Shown here: positions 1-8,844 of the stretch, in pieces | Position numbering within the stretch: position 1 is the first letter of the stretch | Layout: the number at the start of each line of letters is the position of its first letter | DNA from: Nostoc sp. TCL26-01 | GTDB lineage: Bacteria; Cyanobacteriota; Cyanobacteriia; Cyanobacteriales; Nostocaceae | Length of the DNA: 64,000 nucleotides | Assembly: GCF_013393945.1 (NCBI RefSeq) | Contig: NZ_CP040297.1 | Span: forward strand, 62,001-126,000 | Direction of reading: 5' to 3' | Notes under the pieces: model-generated | Databases searched by the model: none | What the model was told of the DNA's origin: nothing | What the model saw: the letters and a program-made list of their open reading frames with translations, nothing else | Position numbers and translations under genes: made by a program

Positions 1-2075
1 TGCAAATTCCCGTTGATACCCGTGACTTTAAAAGCACCAACGCCAATAATTACGTTGTTAGTGAGTCTTATATCCTTGACGGGATTGAATTTGGCTGGCA
101 AGGTGAGTTGGCTGATTTTGCTGCCAGAGTTTTAGATGTGCAGAAACGGCGTTACGATACTACAGGTCAGTTAACTGCGGTTACAGAAGATAATATCGAC
201 CAAGCACCTTATTTTCTCTACAACACCGTATACGCCAATGGTGCAAACTGGGCAACTATTACCGATGCTAATCAACCTTACCCACAGTTTCGCAGCATCA
301 GTACCAAAGCTGCTTTTGGCTGGCGCTATCTGTTTCCCGATCATGCCTATGCTCAAAAAGTTTTTGATGTGGTTAAGGATCTCCGCAGTCCTGATGATAG
401 TGGTTATTATGCCGGGATTTATGAAGAATCCAAACAACCCAACAAAGCTTTGACAGGTAATACAAATGGGTTAATTTTGGAGATTTTATATTACAAAGCT
501 AGGGGAAATCGCCCTTTAATTGGCTCTAGTTCAGTTAGTGTCTCTACTGGTAAGCCCGTTGAGAATACTTCTCCTGCCACACCTCCCAATTCTATATCTA
601 CTGTCAAGCCCAGTGAGAATGCTGCTTCTGCAACGCCTCCAACTGCAACCCTGACGAATACTTCTAAACCTACAGAAGTAGCTATTACACCTATTCCACC
701 AGTCGGTAGTCCGAAGTCGTCATCTAATCTCAAATTAGAGCGATCGCTGTCGGTGATTGAACGACGTTATGCAGAGGCGGCTTGGCGATACTTTCAAGCT
801 AATTATCATTCTAAAAATGGGCTAATTGACGATCGCAGTGATTTTAAAGGTGCAACTCTCTGGGGACTAGGAGATTATCTGGCTGCACTTCATAGCGCGC
901 GATCGCTCGATATCATTACACCCAAAGAATTTGACCAGCGCACCCGCCATCTTTTAGCAGCATTGACAAAATTACCATTATTTGCTGAGGAGTTGCCGAG
1001 TCGGGGTTACGATACGCGCACTCTACAATCAGTAGATTATGGTGGAAATCCAGTTCCAGAAGGTAACGGTTGGTCAGCTTTAGATTTAGGCAGGATACTA
1101 GCAGCACTTTACAACTTAAAAACCTGTCATCCAGAATACACAACTGCCGTAGATAAAATTGTGTTGGATTGGTCATACTTGCGTGTGGTACGTGAAGGTA
1201 TTCTCTCCAGCGCTACTGTCACTAAAGAGCCAGATGGGCGATCTTTTACCCGCGTTAATCCCGAAACCCGCTTGGGTTATGAAGAATACGCCGCCCGTGC
1301 GTTTCAATTATGGGGGTTTAATGTTGAAGGTTCTGTTGTTGGGGGTGAATATCAAACGACCCCAGTAGAAGGGGTAAAAGTCCCAACCCAACGCCGTCGC
1401 CAGGATACCAACTCCCAAGTTAATCAATATACAGTGAGCAATCCTTTTCTAGTTTACGCTCTGGAGTTTGGACTAGATCCACAGATGCGATCGCTCTTTG
1501 AACCAATTTTCCAAGCCCAAGCCGAACGTTACCGTCGGACTGGCACTCTCACAGCCTCAGCCACCACCCTTATTGATCGCCGTCCTTACATTGTCCACAC
1601 TACAATTACTGGGCAGGGTAAGCCTTGGGTAGCTTTAGGAGATAACGGTCAACCTGTACCCAAGGGACGACTGGTAAGTACAGCAGTAGCTTTTGCTTAT
1701 CATGCTCTGCTACCAGAAAACAAGTATAGTCAACAGTTACTCCAAGGAACGACTGACTTATACAATCCCTTAGCTGGATTTTATGAAGGCTTCTATGAAA
1801 CCACGGGTAAAACAGCAGTTGGTTTCACCAGCAGCACCAACAGTATAATTTTGCAATCGTTGTTGTACAAGGCGATGAATCGACAGCCGCTAATTCGTCC
1901 AACTACTACAATGAACTCTCCTTGGTGGGAAGCAGTTACTAAAGGAAATTCTGGGCGAGGTCTACCCAATATTGCCAGACAACAAACTAAGTTAATTGGT
2001 GATAGTTCTGGAAGTTACTGGGTTTCAAGTAGCCAAAATACTCCACTAATCACTGGCACAAAGAAGACCAAATAA
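1..2075 (+). CDS. DUF3131 domain protein, 5' end outside window
   Basis: The reading frame is open from base 3 to the stop at 2073-2075, so the gene starts upstream of the window; the TTG at 108 is not the real start. At least 690 residues are visible. Two similar halves, each with GNxxP-type loops, aromatic-rich helices and a closing LLYKAxxRxPLI stretch (near residues 165 and 610), flank a Pro/Thr/Ser linker encoded around 525-735. The second half has the DUF3131 pattern ERRYAEAAWRYF, GLIDDRSDF, ATLWGLGDYLAAL and NGWSALDLGR. The fold is expected to be an alpha/alpha toroid as in glycoside-active proteins, but no reaction is known to me. The location is unknown because the N-terminus is missing. 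Confidence 0.75.
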   Translation, partial: QIPVDTRDFKSTNANNYVVSESYILDGIEFGWQGELADFAARVLDVQKRRYDTTGQLTAVTEDNIDQAPYFLYNTVYANGANWATITDANQPYPQFRSISTKAAFGWRYLFPDHAYAQKVFDVVKDLRSPDDSGYYAGIYEESKQPNKALTGNTNGLILEILYYKARGNRPLIGSSSVSVSTGKPVENTSPATPPNSISTVKPSENAASATPPTATLTNTSKPTEVAITPIPPVGSPKSSSNLKLERSLSVIERRYAEAAWRYFQANYHSKNGLIDDRSDFKGATLWGLGDYLAALHSARSLDIITPKEFDQRTRHLLAALTKLPLFAEELPSRGYDTRTLQSVDYGGNPVPEGNGWSALDLGRILAALYNLKTCHPEYTTAVDKIVLDWSYLRVVREGILSSATVTKEPDGRSFTRVNPETRLGYEEYAARAFQLWGFNVEGSVVGGEYQTTPVEGVKVPTQRRRQDTNSQVNQYTVSNPFLVYALEFGLDPQMRSLFEPIFQAQAERYRRTGTLTASATTLIDRRPYIVHTTITGQGKPWVALGDNGQPVPKGRLVSTAVAFAYHALLPENKYSQQLLQGTTDLYNPLAGFYEGFYETTGKTAVGFTSSTNSIILQSLLYKAMNRQPLIRPTTTMNSPWWEAVTKGNSGRGLPNIARQQTKLIGDSSGSYWVSSSQNTPLITGTKKTK

Positions 2076-2196
2076 TTAGCAACACTGATGAATACCAAAA
2101 AACACTAGAGTTGATTAAACAGTTTCGGCAGTAACAAGCATTTTTTCGTCAGCAACCAAAATAACTGTCAGGGGTACGACATACACGCCTACTAAG

Positions 2197-2322
2197 CCCG
2201 GATTTCTCACGAAATTTATCAAATCGAAGTCTAGAGGCTGTAGGGGCGGGTTTACAAATATGCTTCAATCATTTACGAATATCTCGTGAACCCGCCCCTA
2301 CCGTTTTGTGAGAAATGCAGGT
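2197..2322. mobile_element. 126-bp foldback/MITE-like element, copy 1
   Basis: The ends are inverted (GGATTTCTCAC at 2200-2210 against GTGAGAAATGC near the right end) and the interior has a second inverted pair (GTAGGGGCGGGTTT / GAACCCGCCCCTAC). A copy of identical length lies at 57949-58074 with about ten substitutions. There is no coding capacity, so it is inferred to be a non-autonomous element. Confidence 0.7.
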
Positions 2323-2403
2323 AAGCTATCCGTCGTATTCTTTTTTTTAATTGGTATAATCTACGCAATTTCAGGTTTTTCGCTCTACCTGAACTGTAAA
2401 AAG

Positions 2404-2432
2404 CACAAAAAAAGGCAGGAAAACCCTACCTT
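2404..2432 (-). terminator. Probable rho-independent terminator of devBCA-like operon
   Basis: Read on the minus strand, GGTAGG-GTTTT-CCTGCC folds (one G.U pair) and is followed directly by TTTTTTT. It lies about 100 bases after the devA stop codon. Confidence 0.55.
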
Positions 2433-2530
2433 GTAACCCAAAAAAAGCATTTTGTAACCAAATACAAGTTAAATATTACATACAAGTATGGCAATAATAT
2501 GACAAAGTGACGACAAGATTATGAACCTAG

Positions 2531-3226
2531 TTAGCTAATTGTGGCAGGAGTGGGATTAACTAGCTTGCCATCTTCCATTTGTACAATGCGATCAGCAATG
2601 TCTAAAATCCGATTGTCATGCGTAACCATCAAGATTGTACAGCCTTGTTCCTTGGCTAATTTCTGCATTAAATTCACCACATCTCGTCCTGATTGACTAT
2701 CTAGAGCGGCTGTCGGTTCATCAGCTAAAACAATTTGGGGATGACTAACTAAAGCGCGAGCGATCGCTACTCGTTGTTTTTGCCCTCCCGATAACTGATC
2801 AGGATAGTAATTTAGGCGATTTCCTAAACCCACCTGTTCTAAAATCTGGATTGCACGAGTTGAGATTTCTGATGAATCAATATATTGATGTAGTTCCAAA
2901 CCCATTGTCACATTTTGCAAGGCTGTTAAACTGCCATGCAAGTTATGTGATTGAAAAATATAACCATTACGCCGTCGCGCCTGGACTAATTGTTCCGCAT
3001 TAGCACCACAAAGTTCTCTGCCTAACACCAATACACTACCAGACTGGGGAGAACGTAAGCCCCCAATTAAAGTCAGTAAAGTAGTTTTACCACAACCAGA
3101 ATGTCCAGTCAAAATAACAATTTCACTCCGATTAATTTCTAGATTGATATTAAATAAAACTTGTTTACGCAGTGAACCATTACCAAAATAGTGGTCAAGG
3201 TTACGGATGGAAATTATTTTATACAT
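2531..3226 (-). CDS. devA: DevA-type ABC transporter ATP-binding protein
   Basis: This is a 231-residue ATPase of the DevA/LolD type. Walker A is GHSGCGKTT (about residues 40-48), the signature is LSGGQKQRVAIARAL and Walker B is IVLADEPTAALD. The length is full for the family. It is the last gene of a devB-devC-devA order on the minus strand. In Anabaena such exporters work with a TolC-type outer membrane channel, and the founding member exports heterocyst glycolipids. Several DevBCA paralogues exist per genome, so whether this copy serves heterocyst glycolipids cannot be told; the neighbouring TetR gene suggests a stress- or substrate-induced paralogue. The start is ATG at 3226. Confidence 0.85.
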   Translation of the reverse strand: MYKIISIRNLDHYFGNGSLRKQVLFNINLEINRSEIVILTGHSGCGKTTLLTLIGGLRSPQSGSVLVLGRELCGANAEQLVQARRRNGYIFQSHNLHGSLTALQNVTMGLELHQYIDSSEISTRAIQILEQVGLGNRLNYYPDQLSGGQKQRVAIARALVSHPQIVLADEPTAALDSQSGRDVVNLMQKLAKEQGCTILMVTHDNRILDIADRIVQMEDGKLVNPTPATIS

Positions 3227-3289
3227 ATATGGGAATTGGGGATTAGTTTTTCTTATTCATCCTCACAGTACACAGTACTTAATAGCCAT

Positions 3290-4462
3290 TCAAAACATAT
3301 CTGCCGGATCTGCGGCTTGCAGTTTACGAGTGGCGATCGCTCCGGAAATTGCACACATAAAAATAGTGAGCAACAATACTTGTACTCCCCGCATTAATGT
3401 CATATACATAGGTAAATTTGTTGCAGTTCGAGTTAGTTGATAAAGTCCTAAAGAGACTGCTAAACCTGGGACAAAGCCTAGCAATGCTAAAATTACAGCT
3501 TCTTCCAACACCACACCCAACAAATAATAATGACGATAGCCAATAGCTTTAAAAGTTGCGTATTCTTTTATATGAGTATTCACATCTGTTGACAAGACTT
3601 GATAAACAATGATTACTCCAATCACAAAGCCCATTGATACCCCAATACTAAAGATAAATCCGATAGGGGAATTAGTTCGCCAAAAGTTATTTTCAAATTC
3701 AATAAATTCTGCATGAGTTAATACTTTAACATCATTTGATAGTCTTGCTTGTAATGCCGCTACTGCTTGTTGACGATTAACATTGGGTTGCAACTGAATC
3801 AAACCAATACTGACACTAGCGGCTGGTTGTCGAGGAAATAGCCGCAAGAAGTTTTGATCACTGGTAATGAGAGTACCATCAGCACTAAAAGAAGCGCCTA
3901 ATTTAAATAGACCACTAATAGTTACTTTGCGTCTTTCTAGCTCAGTTTTAACAGTTTTACCTTGTTCTAATTGAGCGATGGTTTGTTCATAATCTCCTCT
4001 TGCTGCACGATCAAATAAAACTGTATCTGGCAGCTTAATTTCTGATATTTTTTGGTTAACTTCTGGGAAATTCACAGCCGGCCTATCTGGATTAATCCCA
4101 ATCACGAGAATTTCTGTATCTCGCCGTGTTTGGGGATTTTTCCACACCATATTACTGACATACATCGCCTCAGCTGATTTCACTCCCGGTATATCCATTG
4201 CTTGATACAACCGCCGTCGAGAAAAAGTAGAGATGCGTTGTAAGTTACGAGTTTGTGAACCAATGAGAATCACATCTGCTTGTAAACTGCAATGTAATCT
4301 AGTGTTACTGTCGTATAGCGCTGCTTGAAACCCCAACTGCATAAACATCAGCAAGTCAGCAAACGCAATACCCGACAATGCTACCAAAAGACGGCTTTTT
4401 TCATGACTCAGTTGCAGCCATCCTAGAGGTGTTCTGCGCCTAAATTGCTCAAAGATTTGCAT
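3290..4462 (-). CDS. devC: DevC-type ABC transporter permease
   Basis: This 390-residue permease is of the FtsX/MacB type. An N-terminal transmembrane segment (about residues 20-45) is followed by a large periplasmic domain (about 50-265). Three C-terminal membrane segments lie near residues 275-295, 320-345 and 360-380. The internal motifs THIKEYATFKAIGY and an ending LQAADPADMF are typical of cyanobacterial DevC. It sits 63 bases upstream of devA and about 100 bases downstream of devB, with repeat DNA in the devB-devC gap. It is predicted to form the inner-membrane pump with DevA and the DevB adaptor. The paralogue's substrate is unknown. Confidence 0.85.
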   Translation of the reverse strand: MQIFEQFRRRTPLGWLQLSHEKSRLLVALSGIAFADLLMFMQLGFQAALYDSNTRLHCSLQADVILIGSQTRNLQRISTFSRRRLYQAMDIPGVKSAEAMYVSNMVWKNPQTRRDTEILVIGINPDRPAVNFPEVNQKISEIKLPDTVLFDRAARGDYEQTIAQLEQGKTVKTELERRKVTISGLFKLGASFSADGTLITSDQNFLRLFPRQPAASVSIGLIQLQPNVNRQQAVAALQARLSNDVKVLTHAEFIEFENNFWRTNSPIGFIFSIGVSMGFVIGVIIVYQVLSTDVNTHIKEYATFKAIGYRHYYLLGVVLEEAVILALLGFVPGLAVSLGLYQLTRTATNLPMYMTLMRGVQVLLLTIFMCAISGAIATRKLQAADPADMF

Positions 4463-4464
4463 AA

Positions 4465-4553
4465 TTGGTCAATGGTCAATAGTCAATGGTCAATAGTTAA
4501 TAGTCATTGGTTATTATTCTTCTCCCCAGTTCCCAGTCCCCAGTCCCCAATCC
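4465..4553. repeat. Heptamer-like repeats in the devB-devC gap
   Basis: TGGTCAA/TAGTCAA units run from 4465 to about 4514, followed by CCCCAGT/CCCAGTC units at 4523-4553. They separate devC from devB inside what should be one operon. Confidence 0.75.
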
Positions 4554-4560
4554 TCTTACT

Positions 4561-5847
4561 TCACAGTTCAATGACGGCTTTAACTTGCATATTTGTTAAA
4601 TCGGCTGCTTGTTGACTGGAGGGATGATTGAGGCGGATTTGGACTTCTATGACTCTGTTGTCAATGTTGCTGGTGGGGTCAGTATTTACTACATTTTGCC
4701 GACGAACTTGTAAACCTTTGCGTTCTACTATTCCCTGCAATTCAATGGGTAGATAGTCACCAATAATCCGGACTTGTTGACCTGGTTTGATTTTGCTGAT
4801 ATCACTTTCGTATACTTCAGCTACTACGTACATCTGATTGGTTTGTCCGATATCGGCTATGCCATCATTTGATACTAGTTCCCCAGGACGAGTATGAATT
4901 TCAAATACTTGAGCGTCTGGAGAAGATGTCTGTGTGGAGTCTTTCGGCCAGCGTACGTAGGCTTGTTGTAAATCCACTTCAGCTTGATTCCTGGCAGCGA
5001 TCGCTCGATTTACTTCGGCTTTGGCTGCGGCTACGTCTACCCCACGCACGTCGGTGATTTGTGCTAGGGTGGCTTTGGCTTGTTGGAGTTGTTGCCAACT
5101 GCTAGCTTGGATGCGCTGCAACTGAGCTTGTGCTTCTTGGAGGGTTTTTTGGGCTGTTTCCAGATTTAACCGCTTATTATCTCGTTGGGAAGCAGCAATC
5201 GCACCTTGTTCGTACAGGGTTTGGTAGCGTTGGTTTTCTGCTTGAGCATTTTGCACTTCGGCTTGTAGTCGCGCTACGGTTGCTAATTGAGCCGCTACGT
5301 TACCTTGACTTTCTGCTTCTAGCCTAGCAATGGTGGCTTGTTGAGCCGCAATTTCTCCTGGTTTAGCTCCTGCTTGAGTGCGGCTGAGATTTGCTTGCGC
5401 TACTTTTACCTGTGCTTGTGCTTCCTTAAACGCCGCCTCCAAGCGATCGCGACTATCCAACACCGCAATTAATTGTCCTGGTTTTACTCTATCCCCCTCT
5501 TTGACTAGTAGTTGTTCTACCCGACTTCCCTCACTGGATGTAGTCGCAGAGAGTTTAATCACTGTCCCCTTTGGTTCAATCCGTCCTAAAGCTGTGACCG
5601 TTTTTAGCTCTGGTATTAATGCTGTTGGTGCTTGTACCTTTTGATTAGATGCTTCCCGAAATTTGATTCCTATAAAAACACTGATACCGATGACAACACA
5701 AGATACAAAAAAAGCTAAAAAAATGGATGGACGTAAAATCGACTGAGGAGCAATTGAACGGTCTAGCTTTGAATTTTGCACAATCGCATACCTTTGTAGC
5801 AATTTCAACTTCGCTGACTCAAATCGAATTTTGGTAAATGTCCCCAC
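4561..5847 (-). CDS. devB: DevB-type HlyD-family membrane fusion protein
   Basis: The 428-residue periplasmic adaptor has one membrane anchor at about residues 40-65 (SIFLAFFVSCVVIGIS), a lipoyl half near 85-130, a long Gln/Ala-rich coiled-coil hairpin at about 130-300, then the second lipoyl half and beta-barrel. It would bridge the DevC permease to an outer-membrane TolC-like channel. The given start at 5847 is GTG (MGTFTKIRFE); no ATG precedes the membrane segment, so an alternative TTG start is possible. Upstream lies the shared promoter region with the tetR gene on the opposite strand, which contains two operator-like palindromes, so TetR control of devBCA is likely but inferred. Confidence 0.83.
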   Translation of the reverse strand: MGTFTKIRFESAKLKLLQRYAIVQNSKLDRSIAPQSILRPSIFLAFFVSCVVIGISVFIGIKFREASNQKVQAPTALIPELKTVTALGRIEPKGTVIKLSATTSSEGSRVEQLLVKEGDRVKPGQLIAVLDSRDRLEAAFKEAQAQVKVAQANLSRTQAGAKPGEIAAQQATIARLEAESQGNVAAQLATVARLQAEVQNAQAENQRYQTLYEQGAIAASQRDNKRLNLETAQKTLQEAQAQLQRIQASSWQQLQQAKATLAQITDVRGVDVAAAKAEVNRAIAARNQAEVDLQQAYVRWPKDSTQTSSPDAQVFEIHTRPGELVSNDGIADIGQTNQMYVVAEVYESDISKIKPGQQVRIIGDYLPIELQGIVERKGLQVRRQNVVNTDPTSNIDNRVIEVQIRLNHPSSQQAADLTNMQVKAVIEL

Positions 5848-5923
5848 CGACTTTACAATTTAACTCTTACAGCTACTCTTATATGCTCAATCCCTACCTA
5901 ATATCTGATTTGAGCTATACAAA

Positions 5924-5941
5924 ACTAAACTGTATAGTTAT
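5924..5941. promoter_or_regulatory. Operator-like site 1 in the devB/tetR divergent region
   Basis: ACTAAACTGTATAGTTAT contains the inverted pair AACT/AGTT around a GTAT centre. It shares the pattern ACTAAACxGxxTAGTT with site 2, which starts exactly 31 bases downstream. The position between divergent devB and tetR suits TetR-type binding; this is inference. Confidence 0.55.
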
Positions 5942-5954
5942 ATAATATGATTAT

Positions 5955-5973
5955 ACTAAACGGACTAGTTTAG
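5955..5973. promoter_or_regulatory. Operator-like site 2 in the devB/tetR divergent region
   Basis: ACTAAACGGACTAGTTTAG is an inverted repeat (CTAAAC/GTTTAG, 6-base centre). It matches site 1 at both arms, and the start-to-start distance is 31 bases, about three helical turns. Confidence 0.6.
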
Positions 5974-5977
5974 GTTA

Positions 5978-6056
5978 GTCAATAGTCATTGGTCATTAGT
6001 CATTAGTCAAAACTCAGCACTCCCTCACTCCCTCACTCAGCACTCTCTCACTCCCC
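5978..6056. repeat. Heptamer-like repeats upstream of tetR
   Basis: TAGTCAT/TGGTCAT units (5978-6010) continue into CTCACTCC/CTCAGCA units (to 6056). The array sits between the operator-like sites and the tetR ribosome-binding site, so it would be in the tetR leader. Confidence 0.75.
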
Positions 6057-6077
6057 TCTTAAAATAAGGATTAAAAA

Positions 6078-6695
6078 ATGGCACGCGCAAAAGCTGGGGA
6101 AACAGAACGCTCTAATTCTACAGATAAAGTTGAAAAAATTCTGCAAGGAGCGATGCAAGAATTTTTAGCTCATGGCTATGCTGCTACTAGCATGGACAAG
6201 GTAGCAGAGGCGGCTGGTGTTTCTAAAGCCACAGTGTATAGTCACTTTCAGGATAAAGAAGGACTTTTTAGAGCCTTAATAGAAAAACTGGCAAGAAAGC
6301 GGTTTCAATTAATCTTAGGCACACAACCTTTACGGGGTGAACCATATATAGTGTTGCGTCGGCTAGCTAAAACAGCCTTAAATCAGATGGAAGATGATCC
6401 AGAATATCAGTCATTTGAACGATTGTTGATCGGAGAATCAGCACGTTTTCCAGAACTAGCGCAAATTTTCATTGGTAGCATTGCCAAACCAGCACTAGAA
6501 ACTATTAGTAAATACTTAGCTTCCCGTCCTGAACTCAACATCCCCGATCCCGAAGCTACAGCCAGAATACTCATTGGCTCACTAGTGCATTTTGTCATGA
6601 CCCAAGAGATTATGCACGGTAAAGAGATTATGCCAATGGAAAGCGATCGCCTAATTGATGCTTTAACACATCTAATTATTAACTGTGCTGAATAA
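6078..6695 (+). CDS. TetR/AcrR-family transcriptional regulator
   Basis: The protein has 205 residues. The N-terminal helix-turn-helix lies at about residues 18-65 (AMQEFLAHGYAATSMD, VAEAAGVSKATVYSHF, KEGLF), which is the classic TetR signature. The C-terminal part is a ligand-binding domain of the AefR/TetR_C_7-like kind. The ATG at 6078 has an AAGGA box eight bases upstream. It is divergent from devB and faces two operator-like palindromes, so it probably represses devBCA and itself. The ligand is unknown. Confidence 0.88.
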   Translation: MARAKAGETERSNSTDKVEKILQGAMQEFLAHGYAATSMDKVAEAAGVSKATVYSHFQDKEGLFRALIEKLARKRFQLILGTQPLRGEPYIVLRRLAKTALNQMEDDPEYQSFERLLIGESARFPELAQIFIGSIAKPALETISKYLASRPELNIPDPEATARILIGSLVHFVMTQEIMHGKEIMPMESDRLIDALTHLIINCAE

Positions 6696-6720
6696 TATAT
6701 GAATGAAATTACACTAATAA

Positions 6721-6741
6721 AGACGTAGCATTGCTACGTCT
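6721..6741. repeat. Extragenic palindrome (GACGTAGCA family)
   Basis: AGACGTAGCA-T-TGCTACGTCT is perfectly self-complementary. It lies between the convergent tetR and ccmK4 ends and may act as a bidirectional terminator. Relatives lie near 15166, 21270, 27145, 32981, 46496 and 53286. Confidence 0.65.
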
Positions 6742-6782
6742 CTACAGATATATTTCTCACATATATTTTAGAGAGAATCACT

Positions 6783-7136
6783 CTATCTGCCGTTAGATGA
6801 ACGGATGATGGGGTTTTCTACAGAATCCCGATATTGTTGAACTGCTTCTGTATAGCCTATAGGTAACACAGCTTCTACGTTTTCGTGGGGACGAGGAATA
6901 ATTACCCAAGATTCTAATGTGCCACCGTAAACATTCTGTGCCGCTTCCACACCAGCCGCCATAGCCGTTTTGACTTCCGAAACATCTCCACGAATATTCA
7001 CTGTAAACCGAGCGCTACCGACTCTAATATAACCAACCAAGGTAACACGACCGGCTTTAACCATCGCATCAGCTGCGGCTAACACAGCCGGAAAACCCTT
7101 AGTTTCTAGCGCTCCAACTGCTTGTAGTGATGACAT
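6783..7136 (-). CDS. ccmK4: Carboxysome shell protein, CcmK4-like (BMC domain)
   Basis: This 117-residue BMC-domain protein has [20 protein letters not shown] at the N-terminus, the [16 protein letters not shown] helix and the [14 protein letters not shown] segment. Hexamers of CcmK proteins tile the facets of the beta-carboxysome and form metabolite pores. The pair of a longer and a shorter paralogue away from the main ccm operon matches the ccmK3-ccmK4 satellite locus of beta-cyanobacteria. The ATG at 7136 follows AGGAG at suitable spacing. The C-terminal 20 residues are a variable tail. K3/K4 naming rests on length and order only. Confidence 0.88.
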   Translation of the reverse strand: MSSLQAVGALETKGFPAVLAAADAMVKAGRVTLVGYIRVGSARFTVNIRGDVSEVKTAMAAGVEAAQNVYGGTLESWVIIPRPHENVEAVLPIGYTEAVQQYRDSVENPIIRSSNGR

Positions 7137-7169
7137 TAATTAATCTCCTGTATGAATAACAAATCTATG

Positions 7170-7316
7170 TAAGAGAGTGGTGAGTGGTGAGTGCTGAGTG
7201 CTGAGTAATGAGTGCTGTTAGCGGAAGCGGGGCGTTTAGCCCGTGCTGAGTGCTGAGTAATTAATTATTCTCCTCTGCTCCCAATCCCCAATCCCCAATC
7301 CCCAATCCCCAATCCC
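7170..7316. repeat. Repeat cluster between ccmK3 and ccmK4
   Basis: The gap holds GTGAGTG/CTGAGTG units, one copy of a 48-bp module at 7211-7258, and five CCCCAAT units at about 7278-7316 that end at the ccmK3 stop codon. Confidence 0.8.
7211..7258 (+). repeat. 48-bp module with GGGGCGTTTAGCCC hairpin, copy 1
   Basis: It begins AGTGCTGTTAGCGG and ends GTGCTGAGTGCTGAGT, with a short GGGGC/GCCC hairpin in the centre. Near-identical copies lie at 23877-23924 (+), 49572-49619 (-) and 51162-51209 (+). Confidence 0.8.
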
Positions 7317-7627
7317 TAAAACATCCGAAAAGGCTCAGATTTTTCAGTAAAGTGGATAGGCAGAATTGCTTCCACATTGTCTGGGGGGTTGGGAACTATG
7401 TAATGGGTAATGACTTCACCCCCATGTGCTTGTTCACCAGCCGCGATCCCGGCTTCAACTGCTCTTTTGACTTCTGCAACTTGTCCCCTAACTGCTACTA
7501 ATAAGCGAGCGCTTTCTGCTTGACCATAATACACAAGTGTCACTGCGGCAGATTTTACCATTGCATCAGCTGCCGCCAACACAGCTGGAAAACCTAAAGT
7601 TTCGATTACGCCAACCGCCATTGGCAT
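7316..7627 (-). CDS. ccmK3: Carboxysome shell protein, CcmK3-like (BMC domain)
   Basis: This is a 103-residue single BMC domain: [40 protein letters not shown] and YIVPNPPDNVEAILPI. CcmK3 paralogues are thought to join CcmK4 in mixed hexamers of the carboxysome shell rather than self-assemble. It is upstream of ccmK4 on the same strand, with 179 bases of repeat DNA between, so co-transcription is likely but the repeats may uncouple them. The pore loop differs from the canonical KIGS motif (YYGQAESARLL here against [10 protein letters not shown] in the partner), as usual for this subgroup. Confidence 0.86.
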   Translation of the reverse strand: MPMAVGVIETLGFPAVLAAADAMVKSAAVTLVYYGQAESARLLVAVRGQVAEVKRAVEAGIAAGEQAHGGEVITHYIVPNPPDNVEAILPIHFTEKSEPFRMF

Positions 7628-7764
7628 GGCATTAGCTCCTGATTAAAAAGTTAAGTGATACTAATTGTACGAGGCTTTAGATGTCATTGCGATACTGAGG
7701 GAGAAATTTCTTTAGTGAGTCGTGAGTGAAGGAGAGAAAGATTAATATGTTGTTTCCTTGTCAC

Positions 7765-7805
7765 GCCAGTCACCTCAACGGGGGAAACCCCCGCACGGTG
7801 CTGGC
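7765..7805. repeat. Hairpin GGGGGAAACCCCC with outer GCCAG/CTGGC stem
   Basis: The inner stem is five G:C pairs closed by AAA, with an outer imperfect stem. It is about 140 bases upstream of the ccmK3 start on the opposite side and could be a terminator or an extragenic palindrome. Confidence 0.5.
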
Positions 7806-8727
7806 TCCCCTTGTCTCCTCCATCCTCTTAAATATGCGATCGCCTAGAAAATACTCACATTGTCAATAAGTATTTTTACTCAAGTAATCCGTGAAATTCC
7901 CAGGAATTTTAGTGAAAATGTATCTTTAGTTTAGGTGAAATATTTTACAAACAATGTTACATTGAGAAATGTAAAGACAATATTAAGCTGTTTGAGCATC
8001 AAAATTACTGCTCTGGCTGGCAAACTACTGCCTAAGTCCAAGAAATCTATCATCTCCTGAGATTTCCTTTGGTGTCAACAGATTAAAAATGAGAGTAATT
8101 TTATGTATTTTTGTTGCAATAGTTGGTAGGTTATTGAAGGTTCAACAAAGATAAATCACTCTTCTGCTGTTCCTAAAAAGTTAGATATGTTTACTAGTTT
8201 AGTAGTCAGAAGTTGCCTAATTATTAGGTAATTTTCATGTCTACTTTCTCAAACGCCTCTTGATTTTTTGAAAATTTGGAGGCAATTCAATCATGTCAAT
8301 TCTAAGGATATTAGGCATTGAGGGAAAATTATGTTTGCTGGTTGGCTGAATATAATTGCTCAAGTTCAATCTAGAAAAATCGTGTCAAAAGTATTGATTA
8401 TGGGATATCAATAAATTTTTCTAAAAAATTTTTATGGATAATGTGCAACAACTAGCAAATAGTGATATGTTTAGAAATGTGAAGTTAATCTAAAGCACCT
8501 TCGTCAACAACAACTACTACTAATCAGGTGCGGTTTCTTTGATTAATGATTAATCCTAGAATTTTTGAACATATCTAGACTCATCTGTTAAGCAACAGGG
8601 AAGTAGGATACTTTTTTTCTGCTTATATGGTGTTTCTGAGGTTTAATGGCACTGTTTATTCTCTAGTGCTTTACCTTGATATGACAGAGTTTTCGTAACT
8701 GCCAAAATCTGCTGTAGGCTAGCTCTT

Positions 8728-8743
8728 ATTTCTCATGAGAAAT
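8728..8743. promoter_or_regulatory. Perfect 16-bp palindrome upstream of mysA
   Basis: ATTTCTCATGAGAAAT equals its own reverse complement. It ends 101 bases before the mysA ATG, a position suited to an operator or activator site. The regulator is unknown. Confidence 0.45.
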
Positions 8744-8844
8744 TAGGGAAGATACTGCTGCAAAAACATTAATATCTTGGCGAGAACGTCTAAAAATTTC
8801 AGCCAGATATTGATAATTATGTATTGCAATCAGAGGTCAAAAAT

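Larger units (their letters stand above)
2076..2530. other. 455-bp intergenic region with a 126-bp foldback element
   Basis: It separates the DUF3131 gene from the convergent devA-like gene. It holds the 126-bp foldback at 2197-2322, a 7-bp stem hairpin at about 2370-2394 (TTCAGGT/ACCTGAA) and the probable devA terminator at 2404-2432. No convincing ORF was seen. Confidence 0.7.
7628..8844. other. 1.2-kb non-coding leader upstream of the shinorine cluster
   Basis: No ORF with a family signature was found on either strand. The region is AT-rich after 7860. It contains a hairpin at 7765-7805 (GGGGG-AAA-CCCCC inside a GCCAG/CTGGC outer stem) and a perfect 16-bp palindrome at 8728-8743. The length is compatible with a long regulated 5' leader or an unannotated small RNA. 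Nothing else was recognised. Confidence 0.7.

Noticed and set aside
8401..8450. AT-rich inverted run TCTAAAAAATTTTTAT as a specific operator
   Set aside because: It is low complexity and expected by chance in AT-rich DNA.
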